From Syntrophorhabdus sp. (lineage in GTDB: Bacteria; Desulfobacterota; Syntrophorhabdia; Syntrophorhabdales; Syntrophorhabdaceae), in the NCBI GenBank assembly GCA_012719415.1, contig JAAYAK010000099.1, positions 1-44,897 of the forward strand: a DNA stretch of 44,897 nt, read 5' to 3'. Shown here in pieces: positions 1 through 6,755 of the stretch (its first letter is position 1; every line of letters begins with the position of its first letter). The position numbers and the translations under genes were made by a program. Below the pieces are notes generated by a model that had not been told where the DNA came from, searched no databases, and saw only the letters and a list, made by a program, of their open reading frames with translations.

Positions 1-800
1 GGTATGGTCAGGAGGGCTGCCCAGGCGCGGTCGGTTCCCTTTTGACGCATTCGTGAAGACGCACGGAAGGCGAACCGTGCGATGAGAAAGAAGAAGCCTG
101 CCACGACCGCGAAGTGTGACCCCGATATGGACAGAATGTGCGAAGTTCCCGTTTCGAGGAAGAGGGTCTTCGTTGTCTCATCAAGGCCTGCCGTGTCGCC
201 GATGGTCAAAGCCTTCACGACTGCGGCATGCCGGGTACCGCTTGCGTCCACCCTCCCGGCGAGATATCTTCTCCAGCCGTCTATCAGTCTCTTTCCCGGC
301 CGGACGGACAGCACCTCTCCACGGATCTCGCAGAAGGTCCCTTCAAGCTTCTTCACCCATTGCCACGAAAGATGGTGGGGGTTCTTGAAAGTGGGGGCAA
401 TGTTCTTCAGGATACCGAGTACGCCAACCCGGTCGCCGATGGCCGCAGGGTGGTCGGAACGGATGAAGGCCCGTATGCCCGAGAGATGCAAGGGCTCCTC
501 GATCTCGATGACCCTCAACCCCTTTGATGACTCGACAACGGTGCCCCGGTACAGCGACGGCCCCGAATCGACAATGGGAGAAGGTTGGTCGAGGAATACC
601 AGGGCCAGTCTGAGCATTCCGGCCACCAGGAAGGCGATGACAAGCGCCGTGCCTGTCGCCCGGAGGGACCCCTTTCTGATCAAAAGGGGAATGAGGATGA
701 TGAGAACCCCGAGGCTGATCAACAGGGGTGGAAAGGCTATGTGATGGAAGGCCTCCGTGTATATGCCGGCGACAAAGGCAAGGACGGAGGCTATGAACAA
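1..800 (-). CDS. comEC: ComEC/Rec2-family DNA uptake protein, N-terminal part (runs off the window)
   Basis: The minus strand is open from the left edge to about position 800, roughly 266 residues with no stop. The N-terminus has two closely spaced hydrophobic segments followed by an OB-like soluble domain. Near the window edge comes the competence signature: a 'LTIGDTAGLDE' stretch and then 'TGTSHILSISGSHFAVVAGFF', the conserved entry to the ComEC membrane channel. The family forms the inner-membrane channel that passes single-stranded DNA into the cytoplasm during transformation. The likely start is TTG at 800-798, which overlaps the end of the deacetylase gene by 10 nt, so the two are translationally coupled. 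The C-terminal channel and any metallo-beta-lactamase domain lie outside. The family is clear; the exact start is uncertain. Confidence 0.85.
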   Translation of the reverse strand, partial: MFIASVLAFVAGIYTEAFHHIAFPPLLISLGVLIILIPLLIRKGSLRATGTALVIAFLVAGMLRLALVFLDQPSPIVDSGPSLYRGTVVESSKGLRVIEIEEPLHLSGIRAFIRSDHPAAIGDRVGVLGILKNIAPTFKNPHHLSWQWVKKLEGTFCEIRGEVLSVRPGKRLIDGWRRYLAGRVDASGTRHAAVVKALTIGDTAGLDETTKTLFLETGTSHILSISGSHFAVVAGFFFLIARFAFRASSRMRQKGTDRAWAALLTI

Positions 801-1561
801 GCCTTGAGGATACCCGTCAGCAGGAACCGCGTGTTCGTTCCCAGGTCGGCCACGTAATACCCCCCTTCAAGGACACAGAAGAGGCGGGGATTTGCCGATA
901 CGAGAGAAGAGCCGATCCTGTGGTAGTCTTCACCATACAGCATCCCTCCCCAATCGCGGACGTAGGTGTCAAACCCAACCGAACACCCCACGATGTCGTA
1001 GCTTGAGCCGTCCGAAAGGGCCTCCTCCAGGTCCTTGAAGAACCCTTCCCGGGAACGGGCGTCAATGTTCCTGAAAGTGATGCGCGGGTCGGAACGGACG
1101 ATGTCGTGGGTTCCGTTGCCATAGTGGAGGTCGATATCCACGATGAGGGCGCTTTCGATGGTGTCATGCGCGAGGAGGTTCTTGACTGCGATCGCCATGT
1201 TGTTGAAGAAGCAGAAACCGCCGTTGAAATCATGACCTGCATGATGCCCGGGCGGCCTGACAAGGGCGAAGCAGGGCTCCCTGAGCGCCGTCTCGGCGGC
1301 CATCATGGCGCCGCCCGCGGCAAGTATTGCCGTATCGTACACCTCCCTGGTGTGCTGGACGGTTTTGATAAGGCCTTCACTGTGGCACAAAGCCAGGTCC
1401 GACAGGGTGCAGGGCTCGGGTTCGATGAATTCTGCGATATCCTTGATCTTTGAGTGGATGAACTCCACCCGGTCAGGATTCTCGCAGTCCACGGTGGGAT
1501 AATCGGTCAGAAATCTGGCGCTGTATATGGTCTTTATCTTTTCCATGCTCTTTTTAATCAT
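791..1561 (-). CDS. Histone deacetylase-family (AcuC/APAH-like) amidohydrolase
   Basis: A 256-aa zinc-dependent deacetylase-fold protein. Visible signature elements are the paired histidines in 'RPPGHHAGHDFNGG' (H106, H107), zinc ligands D144 and H146 in 'VDIDLHYGNGTHD', a third candidate ligand D198 in 'VGFDTY', and the active-site tyrosine in 'LEGGYY' (Y235/Y236). Bacterial members remove acetyl groups from small amines or proteins; the substrate cannot be read from sequence. It is shorter than usual bacterial members (about 300-350 aa). The start is either ATG 1561 or the in-frame ATG at 1546, which has a better purine tract upstream. It shares an operon with comEC. The prophage end lies 33 bp upstream of its first codon, so its original promoter has probably been displaced. 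Confidence 0.88.
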   Translation of the reverse strand: MIKKSMEKIKTIYSARFLTDYPTVDCENPDRVEFIHSKIKDIAEFIEPEPCTLSDLALCHSEGLIKTVQHTREVYDTAILAAGGAMMAAETALREPCFALVRPPGHHAGHDFNGGFCFFNNMAIAVKNLLAHDTIESALIVDIDLHYGNGTHDIVRSDPRITFRNIDARSREGFFKDLEEALSDGSSYDIVGCSVGFDTYVRDWGGMLYGEDYHRIGSSLVSANPRLFCVLEGGYYVADLGTNTRFLLTGILKACS

Positions 1562-1588
1562 AAAGACAGGGGCAAGTCAATGAGGAAA

Positions 1589-1594
1589 AGATGG
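1589..1594. repeat. Target-site duplication, left copy (AGATGG)
   Basis: AGATGG directly precedes the left terminal repeat, and the same six bases directly follow the right terminal repeat at 39694-39699. Mu-family transposition duplicates about 5 bp of target. Six bp fits ends of the form TG...CA; a 5-bp reading would need the right end shifted by one base. Confidence 0.75.
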
Positions 1595-1640
1595 TGTAGG
1601 GGGGTGCGATAACTAAGTCCCGAATAATGCTATAAGTCAC
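1595..1640 (+). repeat. Left terminal inverted repeat of the prophage
   Basis: Aligned without gaps to the reverse complement of 39648-39693 it matches at 34 of 46 positions. Conserved blocks are TGTAG (1595-1599), TGCGATAA (1605-1612), AATAA (1623-1627) and TATAA (1631-1635). Such end repeats are the expected binding sites of a MuA-type transposase. A further shared motif, TTATTTTCAAAGGG at 1685-1698, resembles TAATTTTCAAAGGT near the right end (39636-39649) and may be an internal binding site. Confidence 0.8.
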
Positions 1641-1740
1641 TTCTGATTAATCTTACGGTTGCCTTACAAGAGGGTCTTTGGGTGTTATTTTCAAAGGGTC
1701 TTTGATTCTAAGTTTTTGGGCGATCACAATCTTGTCTATT

Positions 1741-2385
1741 CTATTTTCCGTCGACCTGGTTGAGCAGTTCCGTTAATTTGGTCTTATCACTTAGCGGATC
1801 ATCGAGGCCATCTTGAATGATTACCTTTGCGAGATCCCTGTGTTTTGCCCTTCCCTTTTCAGTTTTGAGATTTTGTGCTTTCTCTAAATGTGCTCCGGCC
1901 ATATTCAAATATAGGGTTGTGTGGTATAGACTATGTGTCTCCTCAATCACAGAGGCTATAAGGTCGGCTGTTTCTGGAGCAAGAAGTCCACCATATTCCT
2001 GTTGTGATTCTTGCCACCGATCCAATGCCAACTTCATGCGTGATTCGGCTATATCCATCTTCTTGCTGGTCAGTGCAATATCTAAGGAGTCTCTGATTAT
2101 TTGAAGATTTCTAATTAAGGGAGCCCAGCCGGGATATTTCCCCGCCAGCCACATATTGATTGCCTTCGCTCGTGCCGTCACCACAGGGTACCTGATGGTT
2201 TTGAGCGCCAAGACCTGAAGTTCTGAATATCTGCGCTTCAGCAAGGCACGTCTGAGATAGATACCACCTGCAATTAAACACAGTATTATAAGAGAGAAGA
2301 AGACGGCGCCGACTTTTTCATATAGCCAGATGAACGGAAGCGTTATTGCCGCTACCACTATCCCGAGTAGTAAAATGACATACAC
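1741..2385 (-). CDS. Prophage-encoded membrane-anchored protein of unknown function
   Basis: A 214-aa protein lying inside the prophage between the left terminal repeat and the repressor. The first 50 residues form two hydrophobic helices separated by a short loop (MYVILLLGIVVAAITLPFIW, then VGAVFFSLIILCLIAGGIYL). The rest is soluble, charged and helical. I do not recognise the family. Its position, outside the repressor at the end of the element and transcribed leftward with it, is typical of a lysogenic conversion gene expressed from the dormant prophage. Roles such as superinfection exclusion are possible but unsupported. Transcription through it points at the host deacetylase-comEC operon. 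Confidence 0.65.
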   Translation of the reverse strand: MYVILLLGIVVAAITLPFIWLYEKVGAVFFSLIILCLIAGGIYLRRALLKRRYSELQVLALKTIRYPVVTARAKAINMWLAGKYPGWAPLIRNLQIIRDSLDIALTSKKMDIAESRMKLALDRWQESQQEYGGLLAPETADLIASVIEETHSLYHTTLYLNMAGAHLEKAQNLKTEKGRAKHRDLAKVIIQDGLDDPLSDKTKLTELLNQVDGK

Positions 2386-2482
2386 TGTCTTTGCGTACCT
2401 CCTGAGAAGACTGTATAGATGATTCTCCGCTCTGATGATGGATTATGACTTTGGGTGTGCTTGCTTGTAAGAACGGTTGCTG
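2386..2482. other. Spacer upstream of the membrane-protein gene
   Basis: A purine tract (minus-strand AGGAGG about 12 nt before the 2385 start) can serve as ribosome-binding site for the membrane protein. No hairpin or further gene was recognised. Confidence 0.3.
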
Positions 2483-2623
2483 CTACGTCAAAACGTAACG
2501 CCAAAACAGTCGCAATGATTCCGTGCGGATCGCGACGAGATAACGCCGGATGGCCCGGAGTCTCCTTAAAGGTTCGTCAATGATCTCCCGCTCCGCTTCG
2601 TCAACGCGGCCCCCATCGATCAC
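2483..2623 (-). CDS. Possible 46-aa small protein downstream of the repressor
   Basis: A GTG-initiated frame of 46 codons starts 6 bp after the repressor stop. It encodes a charged helical peptide (begins MIDGGRVDEAEREIIDEPLR, ends with an aromatic and basic WRYVLT segment). A purine-rich GGGGAA lies about 12 nt upstream. It could be co-translated with the repressor. No family is recognised, and chance openness is possible at this length. Confidence 0.35.
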   Translation of the reverse strand: MIDGGRVDEAEREIIDEPLRRLRAIRRYLVAIRTESLRLFWRYVLT

Positions 2624-2628
2624 TCTTA

Positions 2629-3195
2629 TTATTCCCCGCCCACACGATGCTTTTCCCCTGGTTGTCGACTCTCCCCTGGTGATTCCTGGGTCTTAAAGTC
2701 CGTATCCCTCGATTTTAATGCCCTTTTTATGTCCTCAATATCCGATTCTAATTTAGATACCTTTAGCTCGCTACGAACCGTCCTTTGAAAGGTGAATATA
2801 TTCTGCGTCAGTGCCAGTTTAGTGCCTTCGTCGTTGGATAGCATTACCTCCATAAAGGCATCATGCACCTTTTTCATGCTATTGGGGACAGTTGTTTGAT
2901 ATTCCTCTGGCTTCTCTGATACTGTGCCTTTTTCATTTTCTTTACCGGAGGAATTACAGAAGACAGGACCAACACCACTTATTAACCAGGTCAAATTAAC
3001 ATTTGCCAATATGTAAAGTGTATCCAATACAACATACTCGGGTTCGCGTTTGTTATTCTCGTACAGGCTTATAGCGGTCGCACTCTTTAGACCCACATAA
3101 TCTGCTAATTGCTGTTGATTGAATCTCAATTGTTTCCGTATATGTCGGAGCCTTTCCCCTAAAGTTGTCAATTTGTCATCTTTTTCGCTTGACAT
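2629..3195 (-). CDS. XRE-family helix-turn-helix repressor (prophage CI-like)
   Basis: A 188-aa protein with an N-terminal XRE/Cro-type HTH (about residues 10-65: 'LGERLRHIRKQLRFNQQQLADYVGL...AISLYENNKREPEY') and a charged, partly coiled C-terminal half likely to oligomerise. No S24/LexA-type autoprotease motif is visible, so induction probably does not rely on RecA-stimulated self-cleavage. It is divergent from the Ner-like gene, with 24 bp between start codons. That gap contains the perfect palindrome TTTATCA-ACC-TGATAAA, three bp from this start codon, its most probable operator. Position and orientation match Mu repressor c. No Shine-Dalgarno is seen before the ATG. Confidence 0.85.
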   Translation of the reverse strand: MSSEKDDKLTTLGERLRHIRKQLRFNQQQLADYVGLKSATAISLYENNKREPEYVVLDTLYILANVNLTWLISGVGPVFCNSSGKENEKGTVSEKPEEYQTTVPNSMKKVHDAFMEVMLSNDEGTKLALTQNIFTFQRTVRSELKVSKLESDIEDIKRALKSRDTDFKTQESPGESRQPGEKHRVGGE

Positions 3196-3216
3196 TATTT
3201 ATCAACCTGATAAATT
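3189..3216 (+). promoter_or_regulatory. Rightward early promoter (TTGACA-16-TAAATT)
   Basis: A consensus -35 TTGACA (3189-3194) and a -10 TAAATT (3211-3216) are separated by 16 bp. Transcription would start around 3222-3225, on or next to ATG codons at 3220 and 3226, so the first early mRNA would be leaderless or nearly so. The -35 lies inside the repressor start region. Confidence 0.65.
3198..3214. promoter_or_regulatory. Palindromic operator between repressor and Ner-like gene
   Basis: TTTATCA-ACC-TGATAAA is a perfect 7+3+7 palindrome filling the spacer and -10 of the rightward promoter. It is 3 bp upstream of the repressor start codon. Binding by the XRE repressor or the Ner-like protein would block early transcription. 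Confidence 0.65.
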
Positions 3217-3219
3217 CTA

Positions 3220-3477
3220 ATGAACATGATTAACAACGCTAAGCTCGAAAAGCTAAAAAAAGAGGACAAACCCCAGTACATTCGTGTCTTGCTCGCCATC
3301 AACGGATATCGGACCCAGGCCGCCTTTGCGGACACCCTTGGTGTTACCCCAGAGTTGATCTCCCAGGTAATCCATCGGAAAGTCACGTCAAGACCAGTAC
3401 AGCTGGCCATCGCCGACGCATGCGGGGTCCCGTATGAGGACCTCTGGGACAGGAAACCTCGCAGAAGGGCGGCATAG
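3220..3477 (+). CDS. Ner/Cro-like helix-turn-helix regulator
   Basis: An 85-aa DNA-binding protein with a compact HTH in residues 23-75 ('RVLLAINGYRTQAAFADTLGVTPELISQVIH...ACGVPYEDLWD'). It is the first gene of the rightward early operon, as ner is in Mu, where it limits early and repressor transcription. No Shine-Dalgarno is found before ATG 3220 or ATG 3226. The predicted transcription start falls at about 3222-3225, making 3226 a plausible leaderless start. The following gene begins within a dozen bases of its stop. Confidence 0.75.
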   Translation: MNMINNAKLEKLKKEDKPQYIRVLLAINGYRTQAAFADTLGVTPELISQVIHRKVTSRPVQLAIADACGVPYEDLWDRKPRRRAA

Positions 3478-3488
3478 AGGTGGAGAAC

Positions 3489-4280
3489 ATGGACCAACAC
3501 CCAGATGTAGACCACAACCTGCCGGTTCTGGCGTCGCGGCACGACATCTCCCTTTTTGGTTACCAGTCGGGTGAGTGGATCGACGCAGAAACCCTGGGTG
3601 CAAAACTGGGCTATGAACAGCCAAGAAAATTCCTCAACAACCTCTTCAACAGGTATAAAAAACGCTTCAAACCGGATGAGAGCATCGTCCTCAAGCTGAA
3701 GACGATGGTCCATCCGAAAAACGGGGACAAACCGTACAATTATGAGCGCGAGACCCGCCTCTTTTCCGTCCCCGCCGGAGCCCTCCGCTTGTGCATGCTG
3801 TCGAAAGCCCCGAACGCCCTCGATGTCCACGATGAGATCCTCGATCTCTTCCAGACGCGGCAGTTCAGCAAGGCCTTGGAGATGACGCCGGCCAACCAGG
3901 AGATTCCCCTTACTGAGTCTCACATACATGAGATCAAGCGCCGCCTGGGTCCTAAGGACGGCAACCGGATCGTCAAGGCCATGCTCCTGGGTAATTATGA
4001 TCACAGTACCTATATCATGCCCATAGAGGAGATCGCGAGGCTGTCCGACGGCGCGATCACCGCTGCCGCCGTGAAGGAAGAGGCAAAGCGGCGGGGTTGT
4101 TCCCCCATGACGGTCTACCGGAAGGTGCAGAGGCTCCGCGAGGCCTTCGGTATAGACAAGAAGCCCACCAGATCTACAGGGCTGCCGCGACGCACAAGGT
4201 CGGACAAAGGCAAGACAAAGAGGCCCGCCGGTCATCCGATGACCTCCGGGAAGAACGAATTCGGATCTCTGGCCGGATGA
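3489..4280 (+). CDS. BRO-N-like phage antirepressor with C-terminal HTH
   Basis: About 263 aa. Residues 10-110 resemble the BRO-N/antirepressor fold: 'LFGYQSGEWIDAETLGAKLGYEQPRKFLNNLF' followed by the 'ETRLFSVPAGALRLCMLSKAPNALDVHDEILDLF' core. A linker leads to an IEEIARLSDG...MTVYRKVQRLREAFGI segment (around 180-230) that looks like a second HTH, and then a basic tail. Such proteins bind DNA or repressors and favour lytic growth. The ATG at 3489 is preferred because GAGGTGG (3477-3483) lies 5 nt upstream; a GTG at 3480 is the alternative. It follows the Ner-like gene in the early operon. Confidence 0.65.
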   Translation: MDQHPDVDHNLPVLASRHDISLFGYQSGEWIDAETLGAKLGYEQPRKFLNNLFNRYKKRFKPDESIVLKLKTMVHPKNGDKPYNYERETRLFSVPAGALRLCMLSKAPNALDVHDEILDLFQTRQFSKALEMTPANQEIPLTESHIHEIKRRLGPKDGNRIVKAMLLGNYDHSTYIMPIEEIARLSDGAITAAAVKEEAKRRGCSPMTVYRKVQRLREAFGIDKKPTRSTGLPRRTRSDKGKTKRPAGHPMTSGKNEFGSLAG

Positions 4281-4313
4281 GAAGCCCAAAAGGGCCGCAT
4301 AGGAGGGCACATA

Positions 4314-4568
4314 GTGGATCTAATTGTACAACTCCAGGGGCACCTCAAAAGAACGATGTGTGTGTCCATTTCCAGACAGGCTGCCCGGGAGATTCTCTGC
4401 TCTAACGGGCTCATCAAGATGAAGCCCTCCCGTACTCGGGCCACTGCACCGGAAATCGCTCAACGGGGAGCTGTAATGGGGACAAGATGTCCCACAGGAA
4501 TGTGTGCAGCCGATCAGCCGATCGATGGACCTGGCGGAAGCTCACGAAATATTCCTTCACGATCTTAA
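4314..4568 (+). CDS. Possible small early protein, 84 aa
   Basis: A GTG start at 4314 has a strong AGGAGGG (4301-4307) six nt upstream, which is the main support. The product begins MDLIVQLQGHLKRTMC and continues basic; its second half is low in recognisable structure. Its 3' half is antisense to the end of the zinc-ribbon gene (4414-4568), so either the two genes overlap convergently or only the minus gene is real in this stretch. No family recognised. Confidence 0.35.
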   Translation: MDLIVQLQGHLKRTMCVSISRQAAREILCSNGLIKMKPSRTRATAPEIAQRGAVMGTRCPTGMCAADQPIDGPGGSSRNIPSRS

Positions 4569-4959
4569 GGGGCCTTATTTGAGTTTGACATCTCTTGCAC
4601 GAAAAAAGACCGGGATCGGCGGCGAATCTGTCCATCCGCTTCAAGGAATAGCTCGACTCCTTCCCGCAATCTCCGCATCTGAACGTCATACTCTTTATCC
4701 ATATGAGGTTCCATTCATCACACACAGGCTCGTATCCGATCAGTTCCATCCCGCAGGTCATCATATCCTCAACAGCCCTGACAAATCGGGGATAGAACCG
4801 GAAGAATCTCACAACGTCACCCTGCTTGTTATCGATGATGCTGTTGCATCCGGGACAGCCGATCATCCTCGCCGCGAGAATGTCATTGACCCGGTCTTCA
4901 CTGAAAAAGAACCGGTCGAGGCATCTTCGGCATATAAAGGCAGCATCTCTCGGAAACAT
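4414..4959 (-). CDS. Multi-zinc-ribbon protein, opposite strand within the early region
   Basis: 181 aa with three pairs of CxxC knuckles: CRRC (residues 10-13) with CPGC (35-38), CGDC (95-98) and CKRC (120-123), plus further cysteines. It therefore has at least two zinc ribbons. The N-terminal ribbon resembles zinc-binding treble-clef domains of nucleic-acid-binding proteins. No enzymatic motif is visible. It is the only minus-strand gene of the prophage right of the repressor and is separately transcribed from a region with a TCAAAT-CTG-ATTTGA palindrome. This suggests expression in the lysogen. A minus-strand AAGGAA precedes the ATG. Function unknown; DNA or RNA binding is inferred. Confidence 0.7.
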   Translation of the reverse strand: MFPRDAAFICRRCLDRFFFSEDRVNDILAARMIGCPGCNSIIDNKQGDVVRFFRFYPRFVRAVEDMMTCGMELIGYEPVCDEWNLIWIKSMTFRCGDCGKESSYSLKRMDRFAADPGLFSCKRCQTQIRPLKIVKEYFVSFRQVHRSADRLHTFLWDILSPLQLPVERFPVQWPEYGRASS

Positions 4960-4978
4960 CCAGATTCCTTTCTTGTTT

Positions 4979-4993
4979 TCAAATCTGATTTGA
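4979..4993. promoter_or_regulatory. Palindrome TCAAAT-CTG-ATTTGA between divergent genes
   Basis: A perfect 6+3+6 palindrome in the 61-bp gap between the zinc-ribbon gene (leftward) and the 5021 gene (rightward). Similar half-sites recur beside the methylase gene (38801-38817 and 39620-39636). Probable operator; no binding protein assigned. Confidence 0.4.
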
Positions 4994-5020
4994 TTCTAAC
5001 AAAAGAAACCGGGGTTAGCA

Positions 5021-5503
5021 ATGTCAAAAGTTAAGCGGAAAATTGACAGTCGCCAGGGAGGACTCTTCGAGTACCTGAAACCCGAGGCGCCTCCCGCTCC
5101 CGGGAGCCTCAACGTCAGCGCCCGGATCCGCCAGGCGGTCTCCTCGGCGATCAAGAAGTCCGGCATGGACCGGGTCGACATCTGCTCGGCTGTCTACAAG
5201 CTCACCGGTATCGAGGTGCCGAAGAGCACCCTCGACAACTGGTCGGCGGAGAGCCGGGATCTCACCGGCGACATCATCGACCATAACGGGAATAAGAGGT
5301 GGGGCATGTCCGTCGACGTCCTCGCAGCCTTCTGTGAGGTATGTCGCGACTACGAGGTGCTCTTTATCCTGGTTGAAGCCTGCAACTACAAGGCCCTGAA
5401 GGGAAAGGACGTCGTCCGGGCCAGGGCGGGGCTCCTCAAGGAAGAGATCACCAGGAAGCAGCAGGAACTGAAGGAACTGGAGCGGGCGCTCCTGGAACAC
5501 TAA
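5021..5503 (+). CDS. Early phage DNA-binding-like protein, 160 aa
   Basis: The product has a basic N-terminus and then a helical region (residues 35-80, 'ARIRQAVSSAIKKSGMDRVDICSAVYKLTG...PKSTLDNWSAES') with the spacing of an HTH. A middle segment (about 95-130) follows, and the C-terminus is a charged coiled coil ('GLLKEEITRKQQELKELERALLEH'). Proteins of this layout are common just upstream of the transposase in Mu-like phages, but I know no assigned function. It starts the main early operon: the next gene follows after 16 bp and then genes are close-packed to MuB. Confidence 0.6.
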   Translation: MSKVKRKIDSRQGGLFEYLKPEAPPAPGSLNVSARIRQAVSSAIKKSGMDRVDICSAVYKLTGIEVPKSTLDNWSAESRDLTGDIIDHNGNKRWGMSVDVLAAFCEVCRDYEVLFILVEACNYKALKGKDVVRARAGLLKEEITRKQQELKELERALLEH

Positions 5504-5519
5504 ACAAGGAGGGAATGTC

Positions 5520-5819
5520 GTGGCCACATCCTACAAACGCATCGAGGCCGTCAGGAAGACCGGCGAGATCCTGAAATTCCTGGCCGGACAGAAAGAACCC
5601 ACCACCGGGCCCAGGATCGCAGAGGCGGTGAACCTGCCGACGGGCACGACCATGTGCCACCTCGCGACCCTGGAAGACCTGGGATTTGTCTCGACCGTGG
5701 GCGATCGCTACCGTCTCGGCATGGGCCTGGCACTCTTCTGGGCGAGGGTCCGGAGCACCCTCGAGGCCGACAGGGCAAGGATAGATCTGGATATCAAATC
5801 TCTGGACATGGAGGAATAA
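5520..5819 (+). CDS. IclR-type winged-helix protein, DNA-binding domain only
   Basis: 99 aa from GTG 5520 with AAGGAGGG about 6 nt upstream. Residues 5-70 read as an IclR-like winged helix ('RIEAVRKTGEILKFLAGQKEPTTGPRIAEAVNLPTGTTMCHLATLEDLGFVSTVGDRYRLGMGL'). The large IclR effector-binding domain is absent, so this is a stand-alone transcription or transposition accessory DNA-binding protein. It ends one base before the next gene starts. Confidence 0.7.
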   Translation: MATSYKRIEAVRKTGEILKFLAGQKEPTTGPRIAEAVNLPTGTTMCHLATLEDLGFVSTVGDRYRLGMGLALFWARVRSTLEADRARIDLDIKSLDMEE

Positions 5820-6755
5820 ATGGCAAGGACACCACGGGTTACAGACGAACAGGTCGAGGCCTCGAAGGAGATCTACAGGATCGCGAGGGAAGAGGCGGAC
5901 ATCGAGATAACAAAGCTTCGCGCCGAGATGGAGGCCAGGGGCAACCAACGCGAGGCCATGGGCATCCTCAAGAAGATACGTCACGACAGGGCTCACAATG
6001 ACCTCATCGAGGCCGTTGTGCTGTACCGGGTCAAGGAGAACAAGGGATACAAAGACGGCGGCCTTACCTGGGCGCAATTTTGTGAGTCCGTCGGATATGA
6101 GGTCCGAACGGCCGACAACATCATCAACGATCTTCGCCCGCTCTTCAATTCATTTTCGGCAAACGTTTCCGATTTCTTAGGAATCAGTTTCAATAAAATT
6201 CGCTACTTAGGCAAAGCCATTTCGGCAGATTTTGCCGAAATTTCCGATGGCGCCCTTGTCATCGAAGGTGAGAAGATCCCCCTCACCCCCGAGCACAAGG
6301 ACGAGATCGAAGCCGCGATCGACAAGCTCCAGGAGGACCTCAAAAAACAGAAAGAGGACTTCGCTGCCCAGAAAAAGGCCCATGAGCGCGTGCAGGCAGA
6401 TACGCATAAGACCCTGACGAAGCTCGAAAAGGAACTGGCCCGTCACAAGGGCTTCCTGGAGGACAGGGACCTCAACGACGAGGACGCCGCGTTCGTGAAG
6501 AAGGTCTCCCTCCTCAAGACGGCCTTCGATGGCTATCTTTTGACCCTGGATCCCGAAAACATCGAGGAGCTGCAGATTGGCAAGGAACCATCCGTCCGCA
6601 TGCGGGCGGAGTATCTCACGGCGCTCTCGTACATGAAGATGCAGATCCTCACGATCTACGAGATGGCGGAGGGTATGTACGGGGACTGCATCATGATCCC
6701 CGAAAAGATGCCCGCCTTTGGGGCGGCGAAAGGCTCGCAGGGCGAAGCTGAGTGA
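5820..6755 (+). CDS. Early coiled-coil protein next to the transposase, unknown function
   Basis: 311 aa. The N-terminal 60 residues are charged helix. Residues 70-110 ('YKDGGLTWAQFCESVGYEVRTADNIINDLRPLF') resemble an HTH-type segment seen in plasmid and phage partition-like proteins. Residues about 160-225 form a strong coiled coil (many KLQEDLKKQKEDF-type heptads). The DNA around 6150-6245 is visibly more AT-rich than its surroundings and contains a perfect 9-bp inverted repeat (6219-6241), suggesting recombination or an embedded site. It overlaps the transposase start (GTGA). A role in transposition or segregation is a guess from position. Confidence 0.55.
   Translation: MARTPRVTDEQVEASKEIYRIAREEADIEITKLRAEMEARGNQREAMGILKKIRHDRAHNDLIEAVVLYRVKENKGYKDGGLTWAQFCESVGYEVRTADNIINDLRPLFNSFSANVSDFLGISFNKIRYLGKAISADFAEISDGALVIEGEKIPLTPEHKDEIEAAIDKLQEDLKKQKEDFAAQKKAHERVQADTHKTLTKLEKELARHKGFLEDRDLNDEDAAFVKKVSLLKTAFDGYLLTLDPENIEELQIGKEPSVRMRAEYLTALSYMKMQILTIYEMAEGMYGDCIMIPEKMPAFGAAKGSQGEAE
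6219..6241. repeat. Perfect 9-bp inverted repeat inside the coiled-coil gene
   Basis: ATTTCGGCA and TGCCGAAAT flank a 5-base spacer (GATTT). A third copy of the TTTCGGCA motif lies at about 6153-6160, in the same AT-richer patch. It could be an internal protein-binding site such as a transpositional enhancer, or a chance result of local composition. Confidence 0.35.

Noticed and set aside
82-744. Plus-strand open frame of 220 codons at the left edge
   Set aside because: It is antisense to the comEC reading frame, which has clear family motifs; the plus product has arginine/proline-rich shadow composition.
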